A DNA stretch of 17,577 nucleotides from Pelotomaculum sp. UBA3103 (GCA_002365855.1 DFAP01000007.1:531-18107), one strand, 5' to 3'; numbered from the stretch's first letter, positions 8,690-15,085 are shown. Translations and numbers: made by a program. The notes: generated from the sequence alone by a model not told the origin.

Positions 8690-8703
8690 AAAACATTTGT
8701 TCG
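8690..8703 (-). promoter_or_regulatory. SOS box (LexA operator) at lexA
   Basis: The minus strand reads CGAACAAATGTTTT. Against the Gram-positive LexA box consensus CGAACRNRYGTTYC it matches at 13 of 14 positions, with only the last base differing. It overlaps the -35 position of the lexA promoter, so bound LexA would block RNA polymerase. Confidence 0.85.
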
Positions 8704-8759
8704 AAAAAATATTTTTATCATTTTTTTATTAATTTAAATTATTAGAAGGAGCCGGCCAA

Positions 8760-8788
8760 TTAATTGTCGAAACAATATCTTGTATACA
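8760..8788 (+). promoter_or_regulatory. Tentative promoter and palindrome upstream of the fumarase operon
   Basis: A TATACA at 8783-8788 is placed 17 bp after a TTAATT at 8760-8765, a poor but possible promoter. The -10 lies within a perfect 8-bp palindrome, TGTATACA (8781-8788), and an ATTGT/ACAAT inverted repeat flanks CGAA just upstream. TTGTATAC-type palindromes are typical operator half-sites of several repressor families. No regulator gene for it is visible in the window. Confidence 0.3.
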
Positions 8789-8809
8789 TTGGTATCAACA
8801 ATTAGCAAA

Positions 8810-8825
8810 GGGGGGAGTAAAAATT
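8810..8825 (+). promoter_or_regulatory. Ribosome binding site that sets an ATT start
   Basis: The run GGGGGGAG ends at 8817, and ATT occupies 8823-8825 after a 5-nt gap. No ATG, GTG, TTG or CTG occurs in the fumarase alpha frame between this site and ATG 8868. The sequence therefore points to initiation at AUU, a codon used naturally only in rare cases such as E. coli infC. Confidence 0.65.
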
Positions 8826-9665
8826 AAAACCATCAACACAAGCGTCATTACGGAAAATGTAGCAAGGATGTGTCAGGAGGCCAACTTCTTCCTGGGAGAA
8901 GACGTGATGGAGGCATTTAAAAAAGGGTGCGAGACGGAAGTCTCTAATACGGGAAAAGAGATACTACAGATTCTTATTAAGAATGCTGAGATTGCCCGTG
9001 ACGAGCAGGTCCCCATGTGCCAGGACTGCGGCTACGCGGTTCTTTTCCTGGAGTTGGGACAAGATGTCCGCATTGAGGGTGGAGATCTCTACGAGGCATT
9101 AACTGAGGGGGTTAGAAAAGGATACACTGATGGCTACCTCAGGAAGTCCATCGTGAGTCACCCGCTCGAGCGCAAGAATACCGGTGACAACACACCTCCG
9201 GTTATTCACACCAAGATTGTCCCGGGTGAAAACCTCAAAATTACCCTCGCTCCTAAAGGCGGCGGCAGTGAAAACATGAGCCAAATAAAAATGATGAAAC
9301 CGGCCGACGGAGTGGAAGGCGTGAAAAACTTCGTTCTCGAAGTGGCTAAAAACGCCGGTCCGAACCCCTGCCCTCCGGTTATCTTCGGAGTAGGCATTGG
9401 CGGTACCATGGAAAAAGCGGCATTGATCGCGAAAGAAGCGCTGTTAAGGGAGATTGGTTCAAAGAATAAGGATCCGGAAATGGATAAGCTTGAGGCGGAA
9501 CTGCTGGAAAAGATAAACAACCTTGGTTACGGGCCACAAGGTTTGGGCGGCAGAAACTTTGCACTGGCAGTGCATATTGAAACTTACGCTGCTCACATCG
9601 CCAGCCTGCCCGTAGCAGTTAACATTAACTGCCATGCGGCAAGACATAAAGAGGTAGTGCTATAA
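8823..9665 (+). CDS. Class I fumarate hydratase, alpha subunit (N-terminal type), with probable ATT start
   Basis: Class I fumarases hydrate fumarate to L-malate with a [4Fe-4S] cluster, and many anaerobes encode them as two subunits. This 280-residue subunit holds the expected cluster cysteines: Cys66 in VPMCQDCG, Cys183 in NPCPPVIFG and Cys270 in NINCHAARH. The family motif GGGSENMS is also present. The first ATG in frame is at 8868 and has no spaced ribosome binding site. It would also remove the conserved N-terminus. Reading upstream gives KTINTSVITENVARMCQEAN, the normal start of this family, and the only codon well placed after GGGGGAG (8811-8817) is ATT at 8823. ATT is therefore the likely initiator. 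Closely related L(+)-tartrate dehydratase alpha is the alternative, but the methylmalonyl-CoA operon context favours fumarase. The 3' end is duplicated as an exact 18-bp repeat. Confidence 0.92.
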   Translation: MKTINTSVITENVARMCQEANFFLGEDVMEAFKKGCETEVSNTGKEILQILIKNAEIARDEQVPMCQDCGYAVLFLELGQDVRIEGGDLYEALTEGVRKGYTDGYLRKSIVSHPLERKNTGDNTPPVIHTKIVPGENLKITLAPKGGGSENMSQIKMMKPADGVEGVKNFVLEVAKNAGPNPCPPVIFGVGIGGTMEKAALIAKEALLREIGSKNKDPEMDKLEAELLEKINNLGYGPQGLGGRNFALAVHIETYAAHIASLPVAVNINCHAARHKEVVL

Positions 9666-9683
9666 AAAGAGGTAGTGCTATAA
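9648..9683 (+). repeat. Exact 18-bp tandem duplication spanning the fumarase alpha stop codon
   Basis: The unit AAAGAGGTAGTGCTATAA occurs at 9648-9665 and again, immediately and without mismatch, at 9666-9683. The first copy encodes the last five residues (KEVVL) and the TAA stop. The second repeats both in the same frame after the stop. Confidence 0.97.
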
Positions 9684-9740
9684 GATATTTACATTAAACA
9701 ACAAAGAGAGATTAGTTGAATTAACAGGGAGGTGAAAATA

Positions 9741-10301
9741 TTGACCCAGATCAGGCTTACTACCCCATTAACAGATGCAGATGTTGAACAGCTTAGAATA
9801 GGCCAGCAGGTTCTAGTGAACGGGGTTATTTATACTGGACGGGACGCTGCACACAAAAGAATGGTAGATCTGATCAATGCAGGTAAAGTCAATGAACTGC
9901 CCTTTGATCCCAAAGGTCAGATTATTTACTATGTGGGTCCAAGCCCCACAAAACCCGGAAGAGTTGTTGGTTCCTGCGGGCCAACAACCAGTTACCGCAT
10001 GGATCCATACGCTCCTGAACTATACAAGTTGGGTCTAAAAGCTTCTATCGGCAAAGGAAAAAGATCCCCTGAAGTAATCGAAGCTATGAAAGAGTACAAG
10101 GGCGTATATTTAGCTGCTATAGGTGGAGCCGCAGCTTTGATCGCAAAGTGCATCAAGAGCGCTAAAGTTATCGCATACCCCGATCTCGGCGCAGAGGCTG
10201 TTCATGAGTTTGTCGTAGAGGACTTCCCCATGGTCGTTGTTAATGATACCTTGGGCGGAGACCTATATCAGGAAGGCATCAAGCAATACGCGGTCAAATA
10301 A
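9741..10301 (+). CDS. Class I fumarate hydratase, beta subunit (C-terminal type)
   Basis: This 186-residue subunit completes the class I fumarase. Recognisable features are the swivelling-domain start (TPLTDADVEQLRIGQQVLVNG), TGRDAAHKRM, the substrate-binding loop VGSCGPTTSYRMD (near 76-88), IGKGKRS and the C-terminal MVVVNDTLGGDLY. GTG at 9732 is in frame but lies inside the GGAGGTGA ribosome binding site (9729-9736). TTG 9741 has proper spacing and gives MTQIRLTTPL, as in homologues. It begins 75 bp after the alpha stop (57 bp after the repeated stop). It is the last gene before a 591-bp spacer. Confidence 0.93.
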   Translation: MTQIRLTTPLTDADVEQLRIGQQVLVNGVIYTGRDAAHKRMVDLINAGKVNELPFDPKGQIIYYVGPSPTKPGRVVGSCGPTTSYRMDPYAPELYKLGLKASIGKGKRSPEVIEAMKEYKGVYLAAIGGAAALIAKCIKSAKVIAYPDLGAEAVHEFVVEDFPMVVVNDTLGGDLYQEGIKQYAVK

Positions 10302-10352
10302 GGCTGTATTAAGATATAGATATATACAGCTGTAAATTTGCCAGGGGGAATT

Positions 10353-10496
10353 ATGTCTATTAAGACAAACCTTACCTTTGGGAAGGACCAAGATCGATCC
10401 TGGTCATATAATGAAGCCCAACCAATGAGGTTTACAGGTTGGGCTAAGGTCTTTTCCATAAATAACCACACCCTCAATTTAGAACAACATCAATAA
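10353..10496 (+). CDS. Candidate 47-residue small ORF, function unknown
   Basis: ATG 10353 follows AGGGGG (10343-10348) after 4 nt, and the frame stays open for 47 codons to TAA at 10494-10496. The product would begin MSIKTNLTFGKDQDRSWSYN. It is polar, with two Trp and no membrane segment, signal peptide or known motif. The same DNA holds a palindrome and a hairpin, so the coding potential may be accidental. I do not recognise a family. A 47-codon run with a ribosome binding site is only mildly unlikely by chance, so this is a candidate rather than a firm gene. Confidence 0.3.
   Translation: MSIKTNLTFGKDQDRSWSYNEAQPMRFTGWAKVFSINNHTLNLEQHQ
10386..10405. repeat. Near-perfect 20-bp palindrome
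   Basis: The arms GACCAAGATC and GATCCTGGTC are complementary at 9 of 10 positions and have no spacer. It could be an operator for a dimeric regulator or the base of an RNA hairpin joined with the next inverted repeat. Confidence 0.6.
10415..10445 (+). terminator. Hairpin downstream of fumarase beta, possible weak terminator
   Basis: A perfect 9-bp stem AGCCCAACC/GGTTGGGCT (10415-10423 with 10437-10445) encloses a 13-nt loop. The following bases AAGGTCTTTT give only a short T-run, so termination is uncertain. It lies 114 bp after the fumarase beta stop. Confidence 0.45.
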
Positions 10497-10575
10497 ATTA
10501 AGTGTGGATGTCGCCATTAGTTTGCTTTCTTGGTGGAAGCGGTTACATACAAAATAAATTTATAAAAACTGGGCA

Positions 10576-10584
10576 TGGTATAGT
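10576..10584 (+). promoter_or_regulatory. Possible extended -10 promoter before the succinyl-CoA synthetase leader
   Basis: The sequence TGGTATAGT contains TATAGT at 10579-10584 with TG one base upstream. No good -35 is seen, as is usual for extended -10 promoters. A start near 10591 would produce a leader RNA running into the terminator at 10644-10667. Confidence 0.35.
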
Positions 10585-10615
10585 TTAAAGGTATTTTAAT
10601 CCCGGTAATATTTGT

Positions 10616-10675
10616 ATGGTCCCCGTTAAATTCGTTTGCACGGAGCGGTTATTGCTGGCCGCTTTTTGTGGCTAA
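10616..10675 (+). other. Possible 19-codon leader ORF overlapping a terminator
   Basis: ATG 10616 opens a frame ending at TAA 10673-10675. It encodes MVPVKFVCTERLLLAAFCG, with three consecutive Leu codons (TTA TTG CTG) inside the terminator hairpin. No strong ribosome binding site precedes it. The layout resembles an attenuation leader but may be chance. Confidence 0.22.
10644..10667 (+). terminator. Intrinsic terminator upstream of sucC
   Basis: The stem AGCGGTT/GGCCGCT (10644-10650 with 10657-10663, the two inner pairs wobble) has a 6-nt loop and is followed at once by TTTT then GTGG. It lies 230 bp before sucC, so it either ends the fumarase transcript or acts as an attenuator for the downstream genes. 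Confidence 0.6.
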
Positions 10676-10790
10676 AAAATATCATGGCCGTTCTACATAA
10701 ATTAATTTTTTCGCAGACATAAGAACGGTTGGAGGGAGGAATAAATTAGAGAGATAAAGTTATAAAACTTTAATAACAGAAGAAGGAAAA

Positions 10791-10817
10791 ATGGGACTAT
10801 GTACCGAAGTACTATAA
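10791..10817 (+). other. Mini-ORF of 8 codons with ribosome binding site, 76 bp before sucC
   Basis: ATG 10791 follows GAAGGA and encodes MGLCTEVL then TAA. It is followed by a weak hairpin AAGGTT/AACTTT with a T-tract (near 10817-10835). This could be a second leader peptide and attenuator unit, or it may be accidental. Confidence 0.2.
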
Positions 10818-10892
10818 GGTTAAAAAACTTTTTTTGCAACATTTTTTTAAATAAAGCGCAAAAAACAAAAATGGAGAGGAGAGATTTAGCCT

Positions 10893-12008
10893 GTGAAAAT
10901 GTTCGAGTACATGGGTAAGGAGCTTTTTGCCAAATTCGGCCTACCGGTCCCGAAAGGCAGAATGGTTACCAACCCGGAAGATGCCGAAAAAGTCGCCGCG
11001 GAAATTGGTGGTCCATGTGTTGTAAAATCTCAGGTTTTGTCAGGTAAAAGGGGTAAAGCTGGGGGTATTAAGTTTCCGAACACTCCAGAAGAAGCCAAGA
11101 AGGCTGCTGAAGAAGTACTTAGCATGACCATCCAGGGACTGCCAGTCGAGTGTGTCCTGGTGGAAGAAAAACTACAGATTGATAAAGAACTTTATTTGTC
11201 AATCACCGTTGACGGTTCAGCCAAGCAGGCCGTGATGATTGCGTCCGCTTACGGCGGGATGGATATTGAAGATCAGCCGGAAGAATACATTATCAAAAGA
11301 CATATTGATCCTAACCTTGGGTTGCAGCCTTTTGTTGCCCGCGATGTCGTCAGAAAGATGGGCATTCCTTTAAATAGCCCCCAAGGCAAAGAAATCGTGA
11401 AGATTATGCAGCTCCTTTACAAGATTTGTATAGAGAAAGACGCTGAACTGGTTGAAATCAACCCGTTGGTGTATAGCGGCGACAGGGTAATCGCAGCTGA
11501 CTCCAAGGTTACTATTGATGATGACGCCATGTTCCGCATGAAAGATCTGCCCTTCGTTGATGATAAATCACCTGCTGAAAGAGCAGCAGCCGACCTCGGC
11601 CTTTCCTTTGTGGAACTGGAAGGCGATATCGCTGTAATGGCCAACGGCGCCGGCATCACCATGGGAACCCTGGACACTCTCCAGGCATTTGGCGGCACTC
11701 CGAGAAACTTCCTCGACTGCGGCGGCGGGACCGGCAGGGAAGCGACTGCCAAAGCCCTGGAAATTCTCTTAGGCCTGAAGCCCAAGGGATTGTTTATCAA
11801 TATCTTTGGCGGCATTACCCGCTGCGACGATGTGGCCAACGCTTTCAAGGACGTGTATGAGGCTCGCGGTGGCTACCCGGTGCCCGTAGTGATACGTCTT
11901 GTTGGCACCAACCAGGAAGCAGGACGGGAAATCTTGAAGTCAATTGGCATTGAAGCGTTCGATTTCATGGAGGATGGTGCCAGAAGGATAATTGAACTTA
12001 TTAAGTAG
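10893..12008 (+). CDS. sucC: Succinyl-CoA synthetase (ADP-forming), beta subunit
   Basis: The beta subunit binds the nucleotide and succinate. With SucD it interconverts succinyl-CoA and succinate while forming ATP, the only substrate-level phosphorylation step visible in this pathway. The 371-residue product starts MKMFEYMGKELFAKFGLPVP, the conserved N-terminus. It has ATP-grasp features (VVKSQVLSGKRGKAGGIKF, then EINPL, then DSKVTIDDDAMFR) and the C-terminal CoA-ligase domain (FLDCGGG, IFGGITRCDDVANAF, RLVGTNQEAGREIL). GTG 10893 is chosen because GGAGAGGAGAG (10873-10883) is spaced correctly and homologues share MK-FEYMGKE. An in-frame ATG at 10899 is too distant. The upstream spacer suggests separate control from the fumarase genes. 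Confidence 0.95.
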   Translation: MKMFEYMGKELFAKFGLPVPKGRMVTNPEDAEKVAAEIGGPCVVKSQVLSGKRGKAGGIKFPNTPEEAKKAAEEVLSMTIQGLPVECVLVEEKLQIDKELYLSITVDGSAKQAVMIASAYGGMDIEDQPEEYIIKRHIDPNLGLQPFVARDVVRKMGIPLNSPQGKEIVKIMQLLYKICIEKDAELVEINPLVYSGDRVIAADSKVTIDDDAMFRMKDLPFVDDKSPAERAAADLGLSFVELEGDIAVMANGAGITMGTLDTLQAFGGTPRNFLDCGGGTGREATAKALEILLGLKPKGLFINIFGGITRCDDVANAFKDVYEARGGYPVPVVIRLVGTNQEAGREILKSIGIEAFDFMEDGARRIIELIK

Positions 12009-12072
12009 ATTGTCTGATGCTCTACCTGTAGCGCTAAATCAATATATTTTGAAAAAGGGAGGATAAGTAAAA

Positions 12073-12945
12073 TTGGCTATTATCATTGATGAGAATACTA
12101 ATGTACTAGTCATGGGAATAACCGGCAGACAGGCCTCATTCCATACCAAGCAGATGCTTGCATATGGAACCAAAATTGTTGCCGGATGCACCCCCGGCAA
12201 AGGCGGGGTAGAAGTAGAGGGAATACCCGTATACAATACGGTTAGAGAAGCCTGTGAAAAGCACAGGATAGACGCGTCGGTTATCTTTGTTCCCGCTCCG
12301 GCCACCAAAGACGCCGCATTAGAAAACCTTGAAGCAGGCGTAAAGGTAGTTGTAATAGTAACAGAAGGCGTTCCGGTATATGATGAAATTGAAATCGTGG
12401 CTTACGCGAAAAGCAAAGGCGCCTATGTGCTCGGGCCGAACACATTCGGTATCGTCTCCGGCGGCAAGTGCAAGATGGGCATCCCCCCCAACCAGTATTT
12501 CATTAAAGGAGAAGTTGGCGTAGTTGCCCGCTCCGGGACCTTGACCTATGAGATCGTCGGGAACCTCACCGCCAACGGCCTCGGCCAGTCCACCGTCGTA
12601 GGCATGGGCGGCGACCGGGCAGTAGGCCTGACTTTTATTGATGTACTGAAATTGTTCGAAAAAGACGACCAAACCAAGGCTGTGGTAATGATCGGTGAAA
12701 TCGGCGGTAATAATGAAGAGATCGCCGCTGAATATATCAAGGAAATGACCAAACCGGTTATAGCATTCATCGCTGGCAAAAGCGCGCCTCCAGGCAAGCG
12801 CATGGGACATGCCGGCGCCATTATTGAGCGCGGCAAGGGAACCTACCAGGGCAAGGTTGAGGCATTAACAGCTGCCGGCGCCAAAGTGGCTCCGCTGACG
12901 TTTGATGTTCCCCAGCTTGTTAAAGAGGCGCTTGGGATTAAATAA
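12073..12945 (+). CDS. sucD: Succinyl-CoA synthetase (ADP-forming), alpha subunit
   Basis: The alpha subunit binds CoA and carries the phosphohistidine. The 290-residue protein has the CoA-binding Rossmann start (NVLVMGITGRQASFHTKQML), TPGKGG (40-45), ARSGTLTYE (152-160) and the active-site His246 in GHAGAI. The loop that usually reads GPNxPG...PGxxKxGIMP reads GPNTFGIVSGGKCKMGIPP here, so the two Pro-Gly turns are altered. All catalytic residues I can place are intact. Start is TTG 12073, with AGGGAGGA (12056-12063) about 9 nt upstream. It follows sucC by 64 bp. Confidence 0.95.
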   Translation: MAIIIDENTNVLVMGITGRQASFHTKQMLAYGTKIVAGCTPGKGGVEVEGIPVYNTVREACEKHRIDASVIFVPAPATKDAALENLEAGVKVVVIVTEGVPVYDEIEIVAYAKSKGAYVLGPNTFGIVSGGKCKMGIPPNQYFIKGEVGVVARSGTLTYEIVGNLTANGLGQSTVVGMGGDRAVGLTFIDVLKLFEKDDQTKAVVMIGEIGGNNEEIAAEYIKEMTKPVIAFIAGKSAPPGKRMGHAGAIIERGKGTYQGKVEALTAAGAKVAPLTFDVPQLVKEALGIK

Positions 12946-12967
12946 ATAAGTGGAAGGAGGAGATATC

Positions 12968-14641
12968 TTGTTTAATCAAGATCAACTGGACAAAATTGCT
13001 GCCAAGAAAGAGAACTGGACAGCAAAATTGGAAGCAACCAAAAAGAAGCGTCCGGAAAGGCAAACCCAATTCGCTGTCGATTCCGGGGTGGACATCAACA
13101 CAGTTTATACTCCGCTTGATCTAGCCGACATGGACTACGATCGCGACCTGGCACTGCCCGGGGAATATCCCTATACCCGGGGCGTACAACCCAACCTGTA
13201 CCGCGGTCGCCTCTGGACCATGCGCCAGTATGCAGGGTTCGGCTCTGCCGAAGAAACCAACCAGCGCTTCCGCTATTTGCTGGAGCAGGGGCAGACAGGA
13301 CTGAGCTGCGCTTTCGACCTGCCTACCCAAATTGGTTACGACTCGGACCATCCACTGGCTAAAGGCGAAATCGGCAAAGTGGGTGTGGCCATCGACTCTC
13401 TGGCGGACATGGAAATTCTCTTTGACCAGATCCCGCTGGGCAAAGTCAGTACATCCATGACCATCAACGCCCCTGCTGGCGTGCTTCTGGCCATGTATAT
13501 CGCATGTGCGGAAAAACAGGGATTTAATAAGTCTCAAATTAACGGAACTATTCAAAATGATGTTATCAAGGAATACATTTGTCGGGGTACTTATATACTG
13601 CCGCCAGAACCCTCGATGCGGCTGATCTCAAACATCTTTGAATTCTGCTCCAAGGAAATTCCCCAGTGGAACACCATCAGCATCAGCGGCTACCACATCC
13701 GTGAGGCCGGAGCAACGGCAGCACAGGAGATAGCCTTTACCCTGGCCGACGGTATCGCCTATGTCGACGCTGCAATTAAAGCAGGCTTAGATGCGGATGC
13801 CTTTGGACCTCGCCTGTCATTCTTCTTTAACGCCCACCTGAACTTCCTTGAGGAAGTAGCGAAGTTTAGGGCGGCCCGCCGCGTCTGGGCAAAAATTATG
13901 AGAGAACGTTTTGGCGCCAAAAACCCGCGCTCCTGGACCCTGCGCTTCCATACTCAGACTGCTGGAGTCAGCCTGACTGCCCAGCAGCCCATGGTTAATA
14001 TCATGAGGACTGCCTTTGAGGCTCTCTCAGCAGTGCTGGGCGGTACTCAGTCCCTGCACACCAACTCCTACGATGAGGCCCTGGCGCTTCCTTGCGACGA
14101 GTCAGTAATGATCGCCCTGCGCACCCAGCAGGTCATCGGCTACGAGATAGGTGTCTGCGATTTAGTTGACCCGCTCGGCGGCTCATACTACATTGAATCA
14201 CTGACCAACGCGCTTGAGGAAAAGGCCATGGATTACATCAGTAAGATTGACGCCCTTGGCGGCGCTGTGAAGGCCATTGAGTACATGCAGAAAGAAATCC
14301 ACAACTCTGCCTACCAGTACCAGCTGGCTATCGACAATAATAAGAAAACCGTTATCGGCGTAAACAGCTTCATCATGAAAGACGAAGAAAAACCAAAAGG
14401 CCTCTTGAAAGTGGATCTTTCAGTTGGCGATCGCCAGGTGGCCAAACTCGCTAAGGTAAAAGCAGAAAGAGACAACGCTAAGGTGGAATCCCTGCTTAAT
14501 AAAGTACGTGAAGCCGCGATGAGCGATGCTAACATGATACCGGTATTTGTCGAGGCTGTTAGAGAATACGCAACACTCGGTGAAATCTGCGGCGTATTAA
14601 GGGATGTCTTTGGCGAATACAAGCAGCAAATCGTATTCTAG
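12968..14641 (+). CDS. Methylmalonyl-CoA mutase, large (catalytic) subunit
   Basis: The mutase interconverts (R)-methylmalonyl-CoA and succinyl-CoA by a radical mechanism with adenosylcobalamin. This 557-residue subunit is the substrate-binding TIM barrel alone, and the B12 domain is encoded by the next gene. By matching flanking motifs to the Propionibacterium enzyme, the key residues are present: Tyr88 in RQYAGF, Gln196 in GTIQND, Arg206 ten residues on and His243 in SISGYHI. Isobutyryl-CoA mutases carry Phe and Gln in place of the Tyr and Arg, so methylmalonyl-CoA is the likely substrate. GTG 12950 is in frame but lies upstream of GGAAGGAGGA (12952-12961). TTG 12968 has the right spacing and is chosen. 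The gap to sucD is 22 bp. Confidence 0.96.
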   Translation: MFNQDQLDKIAAKKENWTAKLEATKKKRPERQTQFAVDSGVDINTVYTPLDLADMDYDRDLALPGEYPYTRGVQPNLYRGRLWTMRQYAGFGSAEETNQRFRYLLEQGQTGLSCAFDLPTQIGYDSDHPLAKGEIGKVGVAIDSLADMEILFDQIPLGKVSTSMTINAPAGVLLAMYIACAEKQGFNKSQINGTIQNDVIKEYICRGTYILPPEPSMRLISNIFEFCSKEIPQWNTISISGYHIREAGATAAQEIAFTLADGIAYVDAAIKAGLDADAFGPRLSFFFNAHLNFLEEVAKFRAARRVWAKIMRERFGAKNPRSWTLRFHTQTAGVSLTAQQPMVNIMRTAFEALSAVLGGTQSLHTNSYDEALALPCDESVMIALRTQQVIGYEIGVCDLVDPLGGSYYIESLTNALEEKAMDYISKIDALGGAVKAIEYMQKEIHNSAYQYQLAIDNNKKTVIGVNSFIMKDEEKPKGLLKVDLSVGDRQVAKLAKVKAERDNAKVESLLNKVREAAMSDANMIPVFVEAVREYATLGEICGVLRDVFGEYKQQIVF

Positions 14642-14658
14642 GAGAAGGAGGAAAGCAG

Positions 14659-15057
14659 ATGAGCGAGAAACGCATTCGTGTTCTGGTTGCAAAGCCAGGT
14701 TTAGACGGGCACGACCGTGGTGCTAAAGTTATCGCCCAAGCCCTGCGTGATGGGGGCATGGAAGTAGTATATACGGGCTTAAGGCAGACCCCTGAGCAGA
14801 TCGTATCTGCAGCGTTGCAGGAAGATGTTAATGTAGTTGGAATGAGCATTCTTTCCGGAGCGCACGCTACCCTGTTTCCACAAGTAGTAGATTTACTTAA
14901 AGCGCAGGGTGCAGGTGACATCCTGGTGGTAGGCGGAGGGATCATTCCGGAGGAAGATATCCCGGCATTGAAAGATGCTGGTATATCCGAAGTATTCGGA
15001 CCCGGCACACCACTTGAAAATGTTGTTAAGTACATTAAGGAAAACGTGAAAAACTAG
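14659..15057 (+). CDS. Methylmalonyl-CoA mutase, small (cobalamin-binding) subunit
   Basis: A 132-residue B12-binding Rossmann domain. The cobalamin motif [11 protein letters not shown] (residues 12-22) contains Lys12, Asp16 and the lower axial ligand His18. The second motif is [10 protein letters not shown], and the third is the GGG of VVGGGIIP. Stand-alone B12 subunits of this size pair with separate catalytic subunits in archaea and several Firmicutes. The ATG at 14659 follows GAGAAGGAGG (14641-14650) after 8 nt, and the gene begins 17 bp after the large subunit stop, which fits fixed-ratio expression. Confidence 0.96.
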   Translation: MSEKRIRVLVAKPGLDGHDRGAKVIAQALRDGGMEVVYTGLRQTPEQIVSAALQEDVNVVGMSILSGAHATLFPQVVDLLKAQGAGDILVVGGGIIPEEDIPALKDAGISEVFGPGTPLENVVKYIKENVKN

Positions 15058-15085
15058 TATACGCATTTGCAATTGAAAGGGAATG

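Larger units (their letters stand above)
10302..10892. other. 591-bp spacer between fumarase and succinyl-CoA synthetase genes
   Basis: Unlike the rest of the operon, where gaps are 8-120 bp, this stretch has no recognisable gene. It contains a 47-codon candidate ORF (10353-10496), a near-perfect 20-bp palindrome (10386-10405), a hairpin (10415-10445), an extended -10-like element (10576-10584), a terminator (10644-10667), leader-type mini-ORFs and an orphan GGAGGGAGG (10731-10739). It reads as a regulatory boundary between two parts of the pathway, or as the remains of a lost gene. Confidence 0.7.

Noticed and set aside
8744..8802. Leader peptide from TTG 8764 after GAAGGAG 8744-8750
   Set aside because: The 13-nt gap between site and codon is too long, and the 13-codon product has no notable codon run. 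The region is more likely promoter and operator.
9206..9520. Long minus-strand open frames inside fumarase alpha and in many pathway genes
   Set aside because: They have no family similarity, show low-complexity Ser/Pro/Ala composition typical of antisense shadows of GC-rich codons, and lie opposite well-supported genes.
10268..10477. Minus-strand 69-codon frame across the fumarase beta end and spacer
   Set aside because: No ribosome binding site or recognisable protein. It overlaps the 3' end of a firm gene and the spacer hairpins.
10566..10584. Sigma-54 promoter upstream of sucC
   Set aside because: The TGGGCATGG sequence lacks the GG-N10-GC spacing of a -24/-12 promoter. An extended -10 fits better.
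10302..10892. T-box or known riboswitch in the long spacer
   Set aside because: No T-box AGGGTGGNACCGCG sequence and no signature of cobalamin, SAM or c-di-GMP classes could be found by eye.
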